Notes: generated from the sequence alone by a model not told the origin. A stretch of 43,906 nt of DNA from an uncultured Coriobacteriaceae bacterium (GCA_900549525.1 UWSJ01000004.1:1-43906), one strand, 5' to 3'; positions 8,396 to 15,351 are shown, numbered from the stretch's first letter. Program-made: numbers and translations.

Positions 8396-8789
8396 CGCAG
8401 GAGCAGCGGGGATGACGGCGCACCCGGGAACCATGGGAGGTAACGCAGGCGCGGGGCCGCACACGAGACGGCAGACGGACGCGGCGCAGTTCATGCCGTT
8501 TGCGGCCCTCGTGGGCTACGAGCAGGCCGTCGCCGAGCGCTGCCGCCCCCGCGAGGCAAGGCGCACGCCAACGGAGGAGCGCGTCATGGCGGTGTCGCGC
8601 ATGCTCATGCGGCTCGGGCGCGGAGACCACGTGGCCGTGCGCCATTACGACGCCCGACGGGAGGCCTACGCGACCACCCGCGGCACCGTGCGCCAGGTTG
8701 ACGAGACGTACGGGCGACTTGAACTCGCGGGCGGTGGCAAGATCTTGTTCGAGGACATTTGGGAGGTGGCCATCGACCCGGAGGAGTAG
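8388..8789 (+). CDS. YolD-like protein, partner gene of the Y-family polymerase
   Basis: 133 residues from the ATG at 8388, which has GGAGGG upstream and overlaps the polymerase stop; a TTG at 8376 is a less likely start. The N-terminal ~40 residues are Gly/Ala-rich and probably disordered. Then FMPFAALVGYEQAVAE, a helical middle with TPTEERVMAVSRMLMRL, and a C-terminal beta-rich part (GTVRQVDETYGRLEL, ILFEDIWEVAI). This layout matches YolD-like proteins, which pair with UvrX/YqjW-type polymerases in Firmicutes. A role as polymerase accessory factor is inferred from gene coupling and family context. Co-regulation by the LexA box at 7005 is likely. Confidence 0.7.
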   Translation: MRNAGAAGMTAHPGTMGGNAGAGPHTRRQTDAAQFMPFAALVGYEQAVAERCRPREARRTPTEERVMAVSRMLMRLGRGDHVAVRHYDARREAYATTRGTVRQVDETYGRLELAGGGKILFEDIWEVAIDPEE

Positions 8790-9054
8790 CCCGCCGCCGT
8801 CCGGGATAAGATGCCAGCCCCACGCGGCCGACGTCCCGATGACGCCCGTCTGCTCGCGCAGGTAGTCGCGCACGCAGGAGAAGCGCTCCTCCCCCGCACC
8901 TGGCCAACCACGACGAGGTTGGCCAGGTGCGTGAAGCCCTCGTAGAGGGCAACGCCCTCCATGGGCATGGGGCCACGCCCAGCCGACGCATCACCGCCCG
9001 GAACGTACACGGTGTTGTCGAGATGGACCGGCAACCCCGCCACGCGCACGACCA
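8790..9054 (-). pseudogene. Urease accessory protein UreD-like fragment, frameshifted
   Basis: Directly after the ureG fragment a shifted minus-strand frame reads VAGLPVHLDNTVYVPGGDA, then MEGVALYEGFTHLANLVVVG. After another shift it reads FSCVRDYLREQTGVIGTSAA up to HLIPDGGG. The L-x-D-N-x-V and E-G-F-T-H-x-x-x-L-V-V phrases resemble the C-terminal half of UreD/UreH, and ureD follows ureG in many urease operons. The assignment rests on these phrases and the order, so it is moderate. Two frameshifts and missing N-terminal sequence mean no protein is made. Confidence 0.45.
8896..8930. repeat. Perfect 14-bp inverted repeat with 7-base loop
   Basis: GCACCTGGCCAACC at 8896-8909 pairs perfectly with GGTTGGCCAGGTGC at 8917-8930. 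It lies inside the ureD-like relic, at the point where the reading frame shifts, and has no T-run on either side. It may be a product of local rearrangement. Confidence 0.6.
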
Positions 9055-9183
9055 CTTGGTGTAGATGTCGTTGGTCACCACGCCAATGGAGTAGCTCGCC
9101 GCCATGCGCCGGGTCAGCGCCTCGGTGAGCGCCGTCTTGCCCGAGCTCACGGGGCCAGCGACCCCAACGCGTACGTATGCCAT
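9055..9183 (-). pseudogene. ureG: Urease accessory GTPase UreG, N-terminal fragment
   Basis: An ATG at 9183 opens a frame starting MAYVRVGVAGPVSSGKTAL and continuing TEALTRRMAASYSIGVVTND to IYTK. This is the highly characteristic N-terminus of UreG: a P-loop GPVxSGKT (family form GPVGSGKT; here Ser replaces Gly) and VVTNDIYT. After residue 43 homology stops, and the next sequence is a different, UreD-like, frame. UreG is the GTPase that delivers nickel during urease maturation; only about a fifth of it remains. No urease structural gene is present in the window. Confidence 0.75.
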
Positions 9184-9268
9184 GAGTTATTCCGTCGTCC
9201 GATGCCACGTCGTGCGTCATACTACGCTGTGATCGTTTCCATGCGAAGACGAACGGGGGCGGCAGCGC

Positions 9269-9844
9269 ATGGACTACTCGCTCAGCGGAAACGCCAACAC
9301 CATCTACGTGGACGTCAACACGGCGTCCTCGGGCTTCATCATCGTGACCGTCTGTTGTCTCTTCCTGTTCTTTGCCGTCTGGTTTGGCATGAGCTTCCTA
9401 GGCCGCTGGCGGGCGCTGCGCAACCAGTACCCGGGGTTCGCGATGGACGCAAAGACCAAGCGGGCGGGCATCATCGCAATCACGTGCGTGCTCGGCGTGC
9501 TCGTGAGCCTCGCCGTCTACGCCCTGAACCCCAACTACGAGGCAGAGCAGGCCAAGCAGGGGCAGGCGGCGGTCGAGGCCGTACAGGAGCGATTCCACCT
9601 CGACGCCCGCTGGGAATTTGCGCCCTATAACCCGACGGACGACCAGAACGACCTCATCGGCAACCTGTACATCGAGGCAAACGGGCGCGAGTATCCCACG
9701 CGCATCACGCAGGCCACGTTCGAGGGGGCGCACGGAAAGACCCGCACGAGCGACGAGACCTTCGTAATCGAGGTGCTCACAGAATCCGGCTACGTGCCCA
9801 TCAGCGACTTTGCGCGCGAGCAGGGCGAGAGCCCGGCGTACTAG
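9269..9844 (+). CDS. Hypothetical membrane protein with two transmembrane segments
   Basis: 191 residues, not recognised. Two hydrophobic segments are visible: about residues 23-47 (FIIVTVCCLFLFFAVWFGM core) and about 69-89 (GIIAITCVLGVLVSLAVYAL). A short basic loop separates them (LGRWRALRNQYPG). The C-terminal ~100 residues are soluble and charged, with a strand-rich look (LIGNLYIEANGREYPTRITQ, TFVIEVLTESGYVPI). It stands on the plus strand within a stretch of decayed minus-strand genes but has an intact frame and normal codon use. Its stop overlaps that of the facing flavodoxin relic by a few bases. Function unknown. Confidence 0.7.
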   Translation: MDYSLSGNANTIYVDVNTASSGFIIVTVCCLFLFFAVWFGMSFLGRWRALRNQYPGFAMDAKTKRAGIIAITCVLGVLVSLAVYALNPNYEAEQAKQGQAAVEAVQERFHLDARWEFAPYNPTDDQNDLIGNLYIEANGREYPTRITQATFEGAHGKTRTSDETFVIEVLTESGYVPISDFAREQGESPAY

Positions 9845-10098
9845 GCGCGGCCACGCATGGCCGCACCCATGCGCAGGCGTACGAGCAGCCGCCAGCGCAC
9901 GAAGTTGGTACGCGTGCGCTCGGACGCCTCGGGCAGCGTCACGCCCGCGGCACGGCCGACGCTCGCGAGCACCGCGCACGGCTTGCCCGCAAGCAGCTCG
10001 CGCTTGGCGCGCGCCCAGAGGTGATTGAGGAAGAGCTCGATCTCGCCAGTGGGGCTCGCATAGTAGACCGGCGTACCCAGTACGGGGCCCTCGGAGTC
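9841..10098 (-). pseudogene. Flavodoxin-like (NADPH-dependent FMN reductase) fragment
   Basis: A minus-strand frame carries EGPVLGTPVYYASPTGEIEL, then FLNHLWARAKRELLAGKPCA and VLASVGRAAGVT. This matches the central FMN-binding part of NADPH-dependent FMN reductase/iron-sulfur flavoprotein family members (typical G-x-P-V-Y-x-x-x-x-x-G-x-x-K-x-F-L-D-R). The N-terminal strand and first FMN loop are absent, and the frame is joined directly to a urea-binding-protein fragment. I read this as two gene remnants fused by deletion. Confidence 0.55.
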
Positions 10099-10300
10099 GA
10101 AGAGCCTGGTGGCCTCCTCGGTGAAGGTGGCGTTGGAGGAGGCTCCGTCCCCGATGACGGGCACGAGCTGCTTGCCAAGCACGCCGCCCGCCGCGTTGAT
10201 CTCGTTGATGGCGAGCGCCTCGGCGTCGCGGACGCTCGTCTCGGAGATGGCCATGGTGCCCGAGAGCGAATGGAACCTACCTTGATGGCGTCGCCGCAGA
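10099..10300 (-). pseudogene. urtA: Urea ABC transporter substrate-binding protein UrtA, N-terminal fragment
   Basis: FHSLSGTMAISETSVRDAEA continuing to INEINAAGGVLGKQLVPVIG and DGASSNATF is the distinctive start of mature UrtA-type urea-binding proteins (usual form K-V-G-x-x-H-S-L-S-G-T-M-A-I-S-E). Just upstream the phrase GDAIKVG is in a different frame, so there is a frameshift between KVG and FHS. The protein then breaks off into flavodoxin-like sequence. UrtA captures urea for the UrtBCDE importer. Together with the ureG fragment 1 kb away this points to a lost urea-utilisation locus. Confidence 0.7.
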
Positions 10301-10337
10301 CGGCGACCCGGACGGCGTGCCATCCGTAGGTAGTGGC

Positions 10338-10425
10338 TCGCTAACGGTCGTAAGGCACCGCAGCGTTCCCACAAAGGGTCCCAAATGTACAAATTGCGCA
10401 TTTCGAGGGCTTCGTGGGAACGTTC
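10338..10425 (+). repeat. Imperfect palindromic element, copy 1 (inverted copy at 20588-20672)
   Basis: The arms GTTCCCACAAAGGGTCCCAA and AGGGCTTCGTGGGAAC flank a centre with TTGCGCATTT. In the same order as the reverse complement of the second copy it has GGCACC-x-CAGCGTT, then CCAC-x-AAGG, then TTGCGCATTT, then CTTCGTGG. CTAACGGTCG also adjoins both copies. This one lies between the ABC ATPase relic and the urtA relic. There is no open reading frame, so a small non-autonomous element is likely. Confidence 0.6.
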
Positions 10426-10439
10426 GGGCTGCAGCGCGG

Positions 10440-10750
10440 AGCGAGAGGCACCAGCCGGAGCCCGTGGAAACGCTGGGGCGCCGGCACGAGCGGGGCTACG
10501 CCCACGAGCACGTCGCCCGCATCCGGCTCGAGGTACCCGGCGAGCAAGCGGCACAGCGTCGTCTTGCCCGCACCCGACGGAGCCTCGAGTGCCACGCGCT
10601 CGCCGGGGCTAACGACGAACGAGAGGTCGCGGATGACAGGCCTCCCACGGCGATAGGCAAACGTAAGGTGCCGGGCCTCGAGGACGGGCTGTCCCGAGGG
10701 GTCGGAGCCAGCAGAGGGTGCGGGAGCCGCCGGGGCGCCTTCCCCCATCA
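10440..10750 (-). pseudogene. ABC transporter ATP-binding protein fragment (peptide/nickel type)
   Basis: The frame gives PVLEARHLTFAYRRGRPVIR, then DLSFVVSPGERVALEAPSGA with Walker A APSGAGKTTLCRLLAGYLEP, ending around DAGDVLVG. The Q-loop, signature and Walker B are missing; downstream sequence is a palindromic element. The sequence follows straight on from the permease relic, as in an operon that lost its internal boundaries. The family is NikD/DppD-like importer ATPases. Confidence 0.65.
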
Positions 10751-10752
10751 CC

Positions 10753-11168
10753 GAAAAGGTGCGTGAGCGCCACGGCCACGGTGACGCCCCAGAAGCCGCG
10801 ACCCAGCGCGCAGCTCACAAGCACGAGCAGCACGATGTGCGGGATGCCCATGACGAGGTCGATGAGCCACGAGACCACCGATCGGCACGTCTCCCGCCGA
10901 GGGCGGCGACCGCCGCCAGCACGAGGGCCGCGACGCTTGAGCATGCCGTCGAGACAAGCCCCACAAACACCGAGGTCGAAAGGCCCGCAATCGTACGAGC
11001 GAGCATGTCACGCCCCATCCAGTCGGTGCCGAAGGGATGGGCGGGGGCGCCGGCAAGCCCCAGCGTGGGAGCGAGTTTGCGGGCCGAGAAGTCCGTACGG
11101 GTCGCGAGGGACGCGAGCGCGCGTCCCCAGACGACGACGGCCGCGAGCGCCGCGGCAGCGACAATCGA
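10753..11168 (-). pseudogene. Peptide/nickel ABC transporter permease fragment (DppC/NikC-like)
   Basis: One frame has HPFGTDWMGRDMLARTIAGL and SVFVGLVSTACSSVAALVLA, which is the GTDxxGRD signature and first transmembrane segments of DppC/NikC permeases. A frameshift near 10880 leads into SWLIDLVMGIPHIVLLVLVS and ALGRGFWGVTVAVALTH, the following conserved segment. The C-terminal third is lost at the join with the ATPase. The N-terminus is fused without a start to the binding-protein fragment. Confidence 0.7.
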
Positions 11169-11449
11169 GAGGTCGGTCTCGGCGTTGGACGAGGCCACGA
11201 CGGCGTTGATGGTGAAGGCGACGTCGGAGGCGCGCAGGGGCTCGCCGTCGGTGAAGCGCGCGTCGTCGCTGATGGCGAACGTCCAGGTGGGGCGGTCGTC
11301 GGAGACCTCGTAGGAGGTGGCGAGGTCATTGACGAAGTTCATGTCCTCGTCGGTGACGACGATCGTCGACTGGATGAGGGGGCGGCCGAGCTGCTGAGCG
11401 CACCGGCGGCCCTCACGAACGCCCGACGCGACATGTTCCGGTTTCCCAT
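11169..11449 (-). pseudogene. Tat-exported extracellular solute-binding protein (SBP_bac_5) relic
   Basis: An ATG at 11449 with GAGGGGA upstream starts MGNRNMSRRAFVRAAGAL, a twin-arginine signal (SRRAFV) of a periplasmic or lipid-anchored binding protein. The frame is lost within about 30 residues. A second frame then gives STIVVTDEDMNFVNDLATSY and EVSDDRPTWTFAISDDARFT, then DGEPLRASDVAFTINAVV. This is the typical family-5 N-terminal domain (D-L-A-x-S-Y/W-E-V-S-D-D, F-x-D-G-x-P-L-x-A-x-D-V). Most of the gene is deleted and what remains is joined to the permease. Family-5 proteins bind peptides or nickel; the divergent lar operon suggests nickel. Confidence 0.7.
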
Positions 11450-11678
11450 ACGCGTCCCCTCGCCCGTGTCTCCCGTGGTGCCCATGCCTCCCGCGACGCC
11501 CGGAGCTCGTGGCGCCCACGGGACACGTGCCCCGTCACGTCTCTCACACGGGCGGCATCATACGGGATTTGAAAGTCCTGGCCCCTCGTTTCCGAATAAG
11601 TAGGACAATGTATTCCAAAACTGAAACGCAGGGCCACGGCGCCTCAGAGCCGCTGGCATCCCCGACGTGAGGAGAACC
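11450..11678. promoter_or_regulatory. Divergent regulatory region between the decayed transporter and the lar operon
   Basis: 229 bases without genes. An imperfect long inverted repeat has arms at 11465-11482 and 11511-11527 (shared cores CGTGTC and CCGTGG). A second, GC-rich hairpin (GCCACGGC with GCCGCTGGC, about 11632-11657) lies in the larE leader, just upstream of its ribosome-binding site. GAATA and TATTC (about 11585-11606) form short arms around a 12-base spacer. No clear -35/-10 pair or known nickel-repressor site was recognised. Confidence 0.4.
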
Positions 11679-12419
11679 GTGCACTTCGACCTCGACAAGA
11701 ACGTCCGCTACGGCCTCGCCTACTCGGGCGGCGTCGACTCGTGCTACCTGCTCGCCGAGCTGCTACGCGAGGGTTACGACGTGAAGGCCTACACCATTCT
11801 CGACGACCTCCAGATCACGCGTGACACGGATGACTCCGTGAGCGTGGCGCGCATGCTGGGCGCCGAGCAGGAGGTCATCCCCATCAACATCTGGGACGGC
11901 CACGACGACCTGCGCGCCAACCCCTGGGACCGCTGCTACCACTGCAAGTCCATGGTGTTCGGCACGATTCTCGAGCACATGCGGGCCGACGGGCGGACGG
12001 TGCTGCTCGACGGCACCAACGCAAGCGACCGGGAGGACCGGCGCCCGGGGTTCCGCGCCATCCACGAGCTGGGCGTGCGCTCGCCGCTGCGTGAGGCGGG
12101 GCTCACCAAGGACATGGTTCGCGAGAACTCGGCCGCCCTGGGGCTGCCCACGGCCAACAAGCCCAGCTATGCCTGCTACGGCGCCTATTTCGACCGGAAC
12201 GAGCGCATCACGCCGGAGTCGCTGCGCAAGACGGTGGCCAAGTTCATGGAGAGCCACCCCGACGCCGCCGAACGCGTGCGCACAGACGGCAACATCGAAC
12301 CCCGACCGGCGGAGGCCGCGGCACTCGAGCGTGAGCGCCAGGCGACCGAGCGCACACGGCGGGAGGACGACCGCGAGCGCCAGGCGGAGGAGCGCGGCCG
12401 GGCCGAGGGAGGGCGCTGA
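11679..12419 (+). CDS. larE: LarE-like ATP-dependent sacrificial sulfur transferase (nickel-pincer nucleotide synthesis)
   Basis: 246 residues from the GTG at 11679, chosen because AGGAG lies 4-5 bases upstream; a GTG at 11667 overlaps that site. The PP-loop SGGVDS is at residues 16-21. DRCYHCKSMVFG gives Cys86 and Cys89, and KPSYACYGAYF puts Cys166 where the sacrificial cysteine of LarE lies; the usual C-L-A-S-R after it is replaced by C-Y-G-A-Y. LarE donates sulfur to build the cofactor's thiocarboxylates. The normal C-terminal domain is missing: after ITPESLRKTV the protein ends in a charged tail made of two 14-residue repeats (about residues 217-244). The stop overlaps larB (TGATG). Confidence 0.85.
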   Translation: MHFDLDKNVRYGLAYSGGVDSCYLLAELLREGYDVKAYTILDDLQITRDTDDSVSVARMLGAEQEVIPINIWDGHDDLRANPWDRCYHCKSMVFGTILEHMRADGRTVLLDGTNASDREDRRPGFRAIHELGVRSPLREAGLTKDMVRENSAALGLPTANKPSYACYGAYFDRNERITPESLRKTVAKFMESHPDAAERVRTDGNIEPRPAEAAALERERQATERTRREDDRERQAEERGRAEGGR

Positions 12420-13177
12420 TGGACCGCCGGGAGCTCAAGGCGCTGCTCGAGGGGGTGTCCGCGGGTACGGTATCGGCCGCTGACGCCCTCGGGCGCATAC
12501 AACTCGCGGGCGTGACCGACGTGGGCTACGCACGGCTCGACCTCACGCGCGGCGTTCGCCAGGGCGCGGGCGAGGTCGTCTACGGCGAGGGAAAGACACC
12601 CGAGCAGATCGCCGGCATCGTCGATGCGCTCATGGCGGGCGGGCAGGAGCGCGTGCTCGTGACGCGGCTTTCCGCCGAGAAGGCCCGGCGCACGGAAGAG
12701 CTCCTGACCTGCGGGGAGACGCTCGACTACCGCGAGGCAGCACGCCTTGGCATCGTCGGTGGCGTCCCCGAGGCCACCGGCGAGGGATTCGTCGCCGTGG
12801 CCTGCGCGGGAACGAGCGACCTGCCCGTAGCCGAGGAGGCCGCCATCACGGCCGAGTTCCTCGGCAACCGTGTCGAGCGCTTCTGCGACGTGGGCGTCGC
12901 CGGCCTCCACCGCCTGCTCGCCGTGGCCGACCGCCTCGCGCAAGCACGGGTTGTCGTGGCCGTCGCGGGCATGGAGGGCGCACTTGCGAGCGTAGTGGGC
13001 GGTCTCGTAAGCTGCCCGGTCATCGCCGTACCCACAAGCGTGGGCTACGGGGCGGGGTTCGGCGGCGTGGCGGCCCTGCTCGCGATGCTCAACAGCTGCG
13101 CAAGCGGCGTGAGCGTCGTCAACATCGACAACGGCTTTGGCGCCGGCTACCAAGCGAGCCTCATCAACCATCCCTAG
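12419..13177 (+). CDS. larB: LarB, pyridinium-3,5-biscarboxylate mononucleotide synthase
   Basis: 252 residues. LarB carboxylates and hydrolyses nicotinate adenine dinucleotide, the first step to the nickel-pincer nucleotide. The N-terminal part, with DVGYARLDLTRGVRQGAGEV and VYGEGKTPEQIAGI, is LarB-specific. The C-terminal half is the PurE/AIR-carboxylase-like domain, with AGTSDLPVAEEAAITAEFLG near residue 123, VAVAGMEGALASVVGGL, VIAVPTSVGYGAGFGGVAAL and LNSCASGVSVVNIDNGFGAG. Length and motifs are complete. It overlaps larE by one base and is followed 36 bases later by larC with its own AAGGAG, so the three form one operon. Confidence 0.93.
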   Translation: MDRRELKALLEGVSAGTVSAADALGRIQLAGVTDVGYARLDLTRGVRQGAGEVVYGEGKTPEQIAGIVDALMAGGQERVLVTRLSAEKARRTEELLTCGETLDYREAARLGIVGGVPEATGEGFVAVACAGTSDLPVAEEAAITAEFLGNRVERFCDVGVAGLHRLLAVADRLAQARVVVAVAGMEGALASVVGGLVSCPVIAVPTSVGYGAGFGGVAALLAMLNSCASGVSVVNIDNGFGAGYQASLINHP

Positions 13178-13213
13178 GCGGGCCGCCGCGCTCGCGCATC
13201 AGAAGGAGCGACC

Positions 13214-14704
13214 ATGAGCACCACCCTCTACCTCGAATGTTCCTCGGGTATCAGCGGCGACATGACGGTTGCCGCACTGCTCGACCTTGGCGCCAGCGAG
13301 CGGCACCTGCGGGAGGCGCTCGCGACACTGCCGGTTGCGAGCGAGTTCTCCGCCGCGGTGTCGCACGTGCACAAGAACGGCATCGCCGCCGTTGACTTCG
13401 ACGTCGAGCTCGACGCCGCCCACGAGACCCACGACCACGACATGGCCTGGCTCTACGGCACTGGAGACGCAGCCCCGGCGATGCACGAGCACGAGCACGC
13501 CGAGCATGGTCACGGGCGCATGGCTGGCCCAACGGCGCACCACGACCACGAGCACGACCATTGCGGCCACGGCCAGGAGCACGTGGGTCATCACCACGCG
13601 CATCGCTCGCTTGCTGACGTGACGGCCATCATCGACGGCTCAGGCCTCTCCGCACGAGCCAAGGAGCTTGCCCACGCCGTCTTTCGCAAGCTCGCCGAGG
13701 CCGAGGCGGCCGCGCACGGCGCCACGCCCGAGACCGTGCACTTCCACGAGGTGGGGGCCACCGACTCCATCGTCGACATCTGCTCGGTCGCCATCTGCCT
13801 CGATGACCTTGACGTCTCGCGCGTCATCGTGCCCTCGCTCGCCGAGGGCCACGGCACCGTCCGCTGCGCCCATGGCGTCATGCCGGTGCCGGTGCCGGCC
13901 GTGACGCACCTGTGCCAGACGGCAGGCATCGAGCTCGAACCCGCTCCCGTGCACGGCGAGCTCGTGACGCCCACGGGGGCCGCCGTTGTCGCCGCGCTCC
14001 GCACCGACACGCAGCTGCCCGCGCACTATCGCATCGCCGCCGTCGGCTACGGGGCGGGCAAGCGGCCGTACGAGAACTGTAGCGGCTTGCTGCGCGCGTC
14101 GCTTATCGAGGAGACGGTCGGCGGGGCAACCGTAGAGAGCGCCGCGCCTGCAACGGGCACCGCCCCCACGGGCACCACCGCCAGCCCGGCCCCGCGCGGC
14201 ACCTCCGAGCCGGCCACCAGCGGGCTCGCGGTCACCAAGCTCGAGACCGACATCGACGACTGCACGGGAGAGGCCCTCGGTCGCGTCATCGAGCTGCTCA
14301 TGGCAGCAGGCGCGCGCGACGCCCACGCCATCCCCGTCGTCATGAAGAAGGGCCGCCCCGGCTACCAGCTCGAGATCATCTGCGACGCTCCGGACGTCGA
14401 AGCCCTCGAGCACATCGTGTTCGAAAACACCACAACCATTGGCATCCGCTCGGTGACGATGCGCCGCGATGCGCTCGCCCGCACGCCCGGCGAGGTGGAC
14501 ACGCCGTTCGGGCCAATCGCCACCAAGCGCGTCGTGCTGCCCGACGGCTCCGTGCGCACCTACCCCGAGTACGACAGCGTGGTTGCCGCCTGCGAGCGCA
14601 CGGGCGCGTCGTTCCAGGACGTGTTCCGCGAGGCACAGGCGGCAGACGACACCACGCAGACGGTAGGCGACGCAGCCGTCCACGCCGTCAGTCCCAAGGC
14701 CTAG
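13214..14704 (+). CDS. larC: LarC, nickel insertion protein (pyridinium-3,5-bisthiocarboxylate mononucleotide nickel chelatase)
   Basis: 496 residues in one uninterrupted frame. It starts MSTTLYLECSSGISGDMTVA, the LarC1 signature. Residues 70-130 are an inserted His-rich stretch with 19 histidines, likely a nickel reservoir. Further LarC1 motifs are VHFHEVGATDSIVDI and VIVPSLAEGHGTVRCAHG. A Pro/Thr/Ala linker (about 301-338) then leads into the LarC2 part beginning VTKLETDIDDCTGEALG and ending TFGPIA-like sequence near TPFGPIATKRV. LarC inserts nickel using CTP. In Lactobacillus plantarum LarC1 and LarC2 are joined by a programmed frameshift; here they are fused through the linker. It is three bases from the TetR gene. 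Confidence 0.94.
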   Translation: MSTTLYLECSSGISGDMTVAALLDLGASERHLREALATLPVASEFSAAVSHVHKNGIAAVDFDVELDAAHETHDHDMAWLYGTGDAAPAMHEHEHAEHGHGRMAGPTAHHDHEHDHCGHGQEHVGHHHAHRSLADVTAIIDGSGLSARAKELAHAVFRKLAEAEAAAHGATPETVHFHEVGATDSIVDICSVAICLDDLDVSRVIVPSLAEGHGTVRCAHGVMPVPVPAVTHLCQTAGIELEPAPVHGELVTPTGAAVVAALRTDTQLPAHYRIAAVGYGAGKRPYENCSGLLRASLIEETVGGATVESAAPATGTAPTGTTASPAPRGTSEPATSGLAVTKLETDIDDCTGEALGRVIELLMAAGARDAHAIPVVMKKGRPGYQLEIICDAPDVEALEHIVFENTTTIGIRSVTMRRDALARTPGEVDTPFGPIATKRVVLPDGSVRTYPEYDSVVAACERTGASFQDVFREAQAADDTTQTVGDAAVHAVSPKA

Positions 14705-14707
14705 GCC

Positions 14708-15325
14708 ATGGACAAGCGAAAGGCCAACACGCGACGTGCCATCCTCAAGGCGTTCGTGGAGCTGCTCGTGGAAAGTGGCTACGACGACATGACCGTGCAG
14801 GACATCCTCGACCGCTCCGGCGTGGGCCGCGCCACGTTCTACGCGCACTTTGGCGGCAAGGAGGACCTGCTGGCGTGCCAGATTCGCGCCATCTGCAACC
14901 ACGCGCTCAGCCCCACGACGCCCGAGCGCCACCACGATTTCGTGGGAAAGGACGACCCCCTCTCCCAGACCGAGCACGTGCTCTGCCACCTGCTCGAGCG
15001 CGAGAACGGCGTGCGGGCCCTGCTTGCCGGCAACGGGTCGGAGCGCTTCGCCGACTGTCTGCGCCACGAGATCGTCGCGCACGCGGACACGGCGGTACCC
15101 GAGCACCCAAGCGGCCCCGCAGCCAGCATGAACCGGGCGTTTTTCCTCCATCACATAGCCGCGAGCTTCGTGGGCATGGTGCGCTGGTGGGCCTGGACCG
15201 ACTTCTCCACCTCGCCCCACGACCTCGCGCTCGACTACCTAAGGGCCATTCTGCCGTTATTTGGCATGGAGCCGCCCGACGCGGCCCCGCAGCAGACCGA
15301 AACCCGGCCCTCAGACGGCCTCTAA
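14708..15325 (+). CDS. TetR/AcrR-family transcriptional regulator at the end of the lar operon
   Basis: 205 residues. The N-terminal HTH is classical: TRRAILKAFVELLVESGYDD, MTVQDILDRSGVGRATFYAH and FGGKEDLLACQI, residues about 8-58. The C-terminal region resembles the TetR_C_8 group, with a hydrophobic MNRAFFLHHIAASFVGMVRW segment and a WAWTD element. The ATG is three bases after larC, so it is co-transcribed with the cofactor genes. Regulation of lar or of a lactate racemase elsewhere is plausible but not shown. An intergenic palindrome follows the stop. Confidence 0.87.
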   Translation: MDKRKANTRRAILKAFVELLVESGYDDMTVQDILDRSGVGRATFYAHFGGKEDLLACQIRAICNHALSPTTPERHHDFVGKDDPLSQTEHVLCHLLERENGVRALLAGNGSERFADCLRHEIVAHADTAVPEHPSGPAASMNRAFFLHHIAASFVGMVRWWAWTDFSTSPHDLALDYLRAILPLFGMEPPDAAPQQTETRPSDGL

Positions 15326-15351
15326 ACGGCCACTACTCGGGGGTAGCCAAG

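Noticed and set aside
13490..13610. Repetitive CAC/GAC-rich DNA that could be taken for a tandem repeat
   Set aside because: It simply encodes the His/Asp/Glu-rich insert of LarC.
13640..15220. 526-residue minus-strand frame over larC and the TetR gene
   Set aside because: High-GC shadow; the plus strand holds two complete, motif-bearing genes with good start sites.
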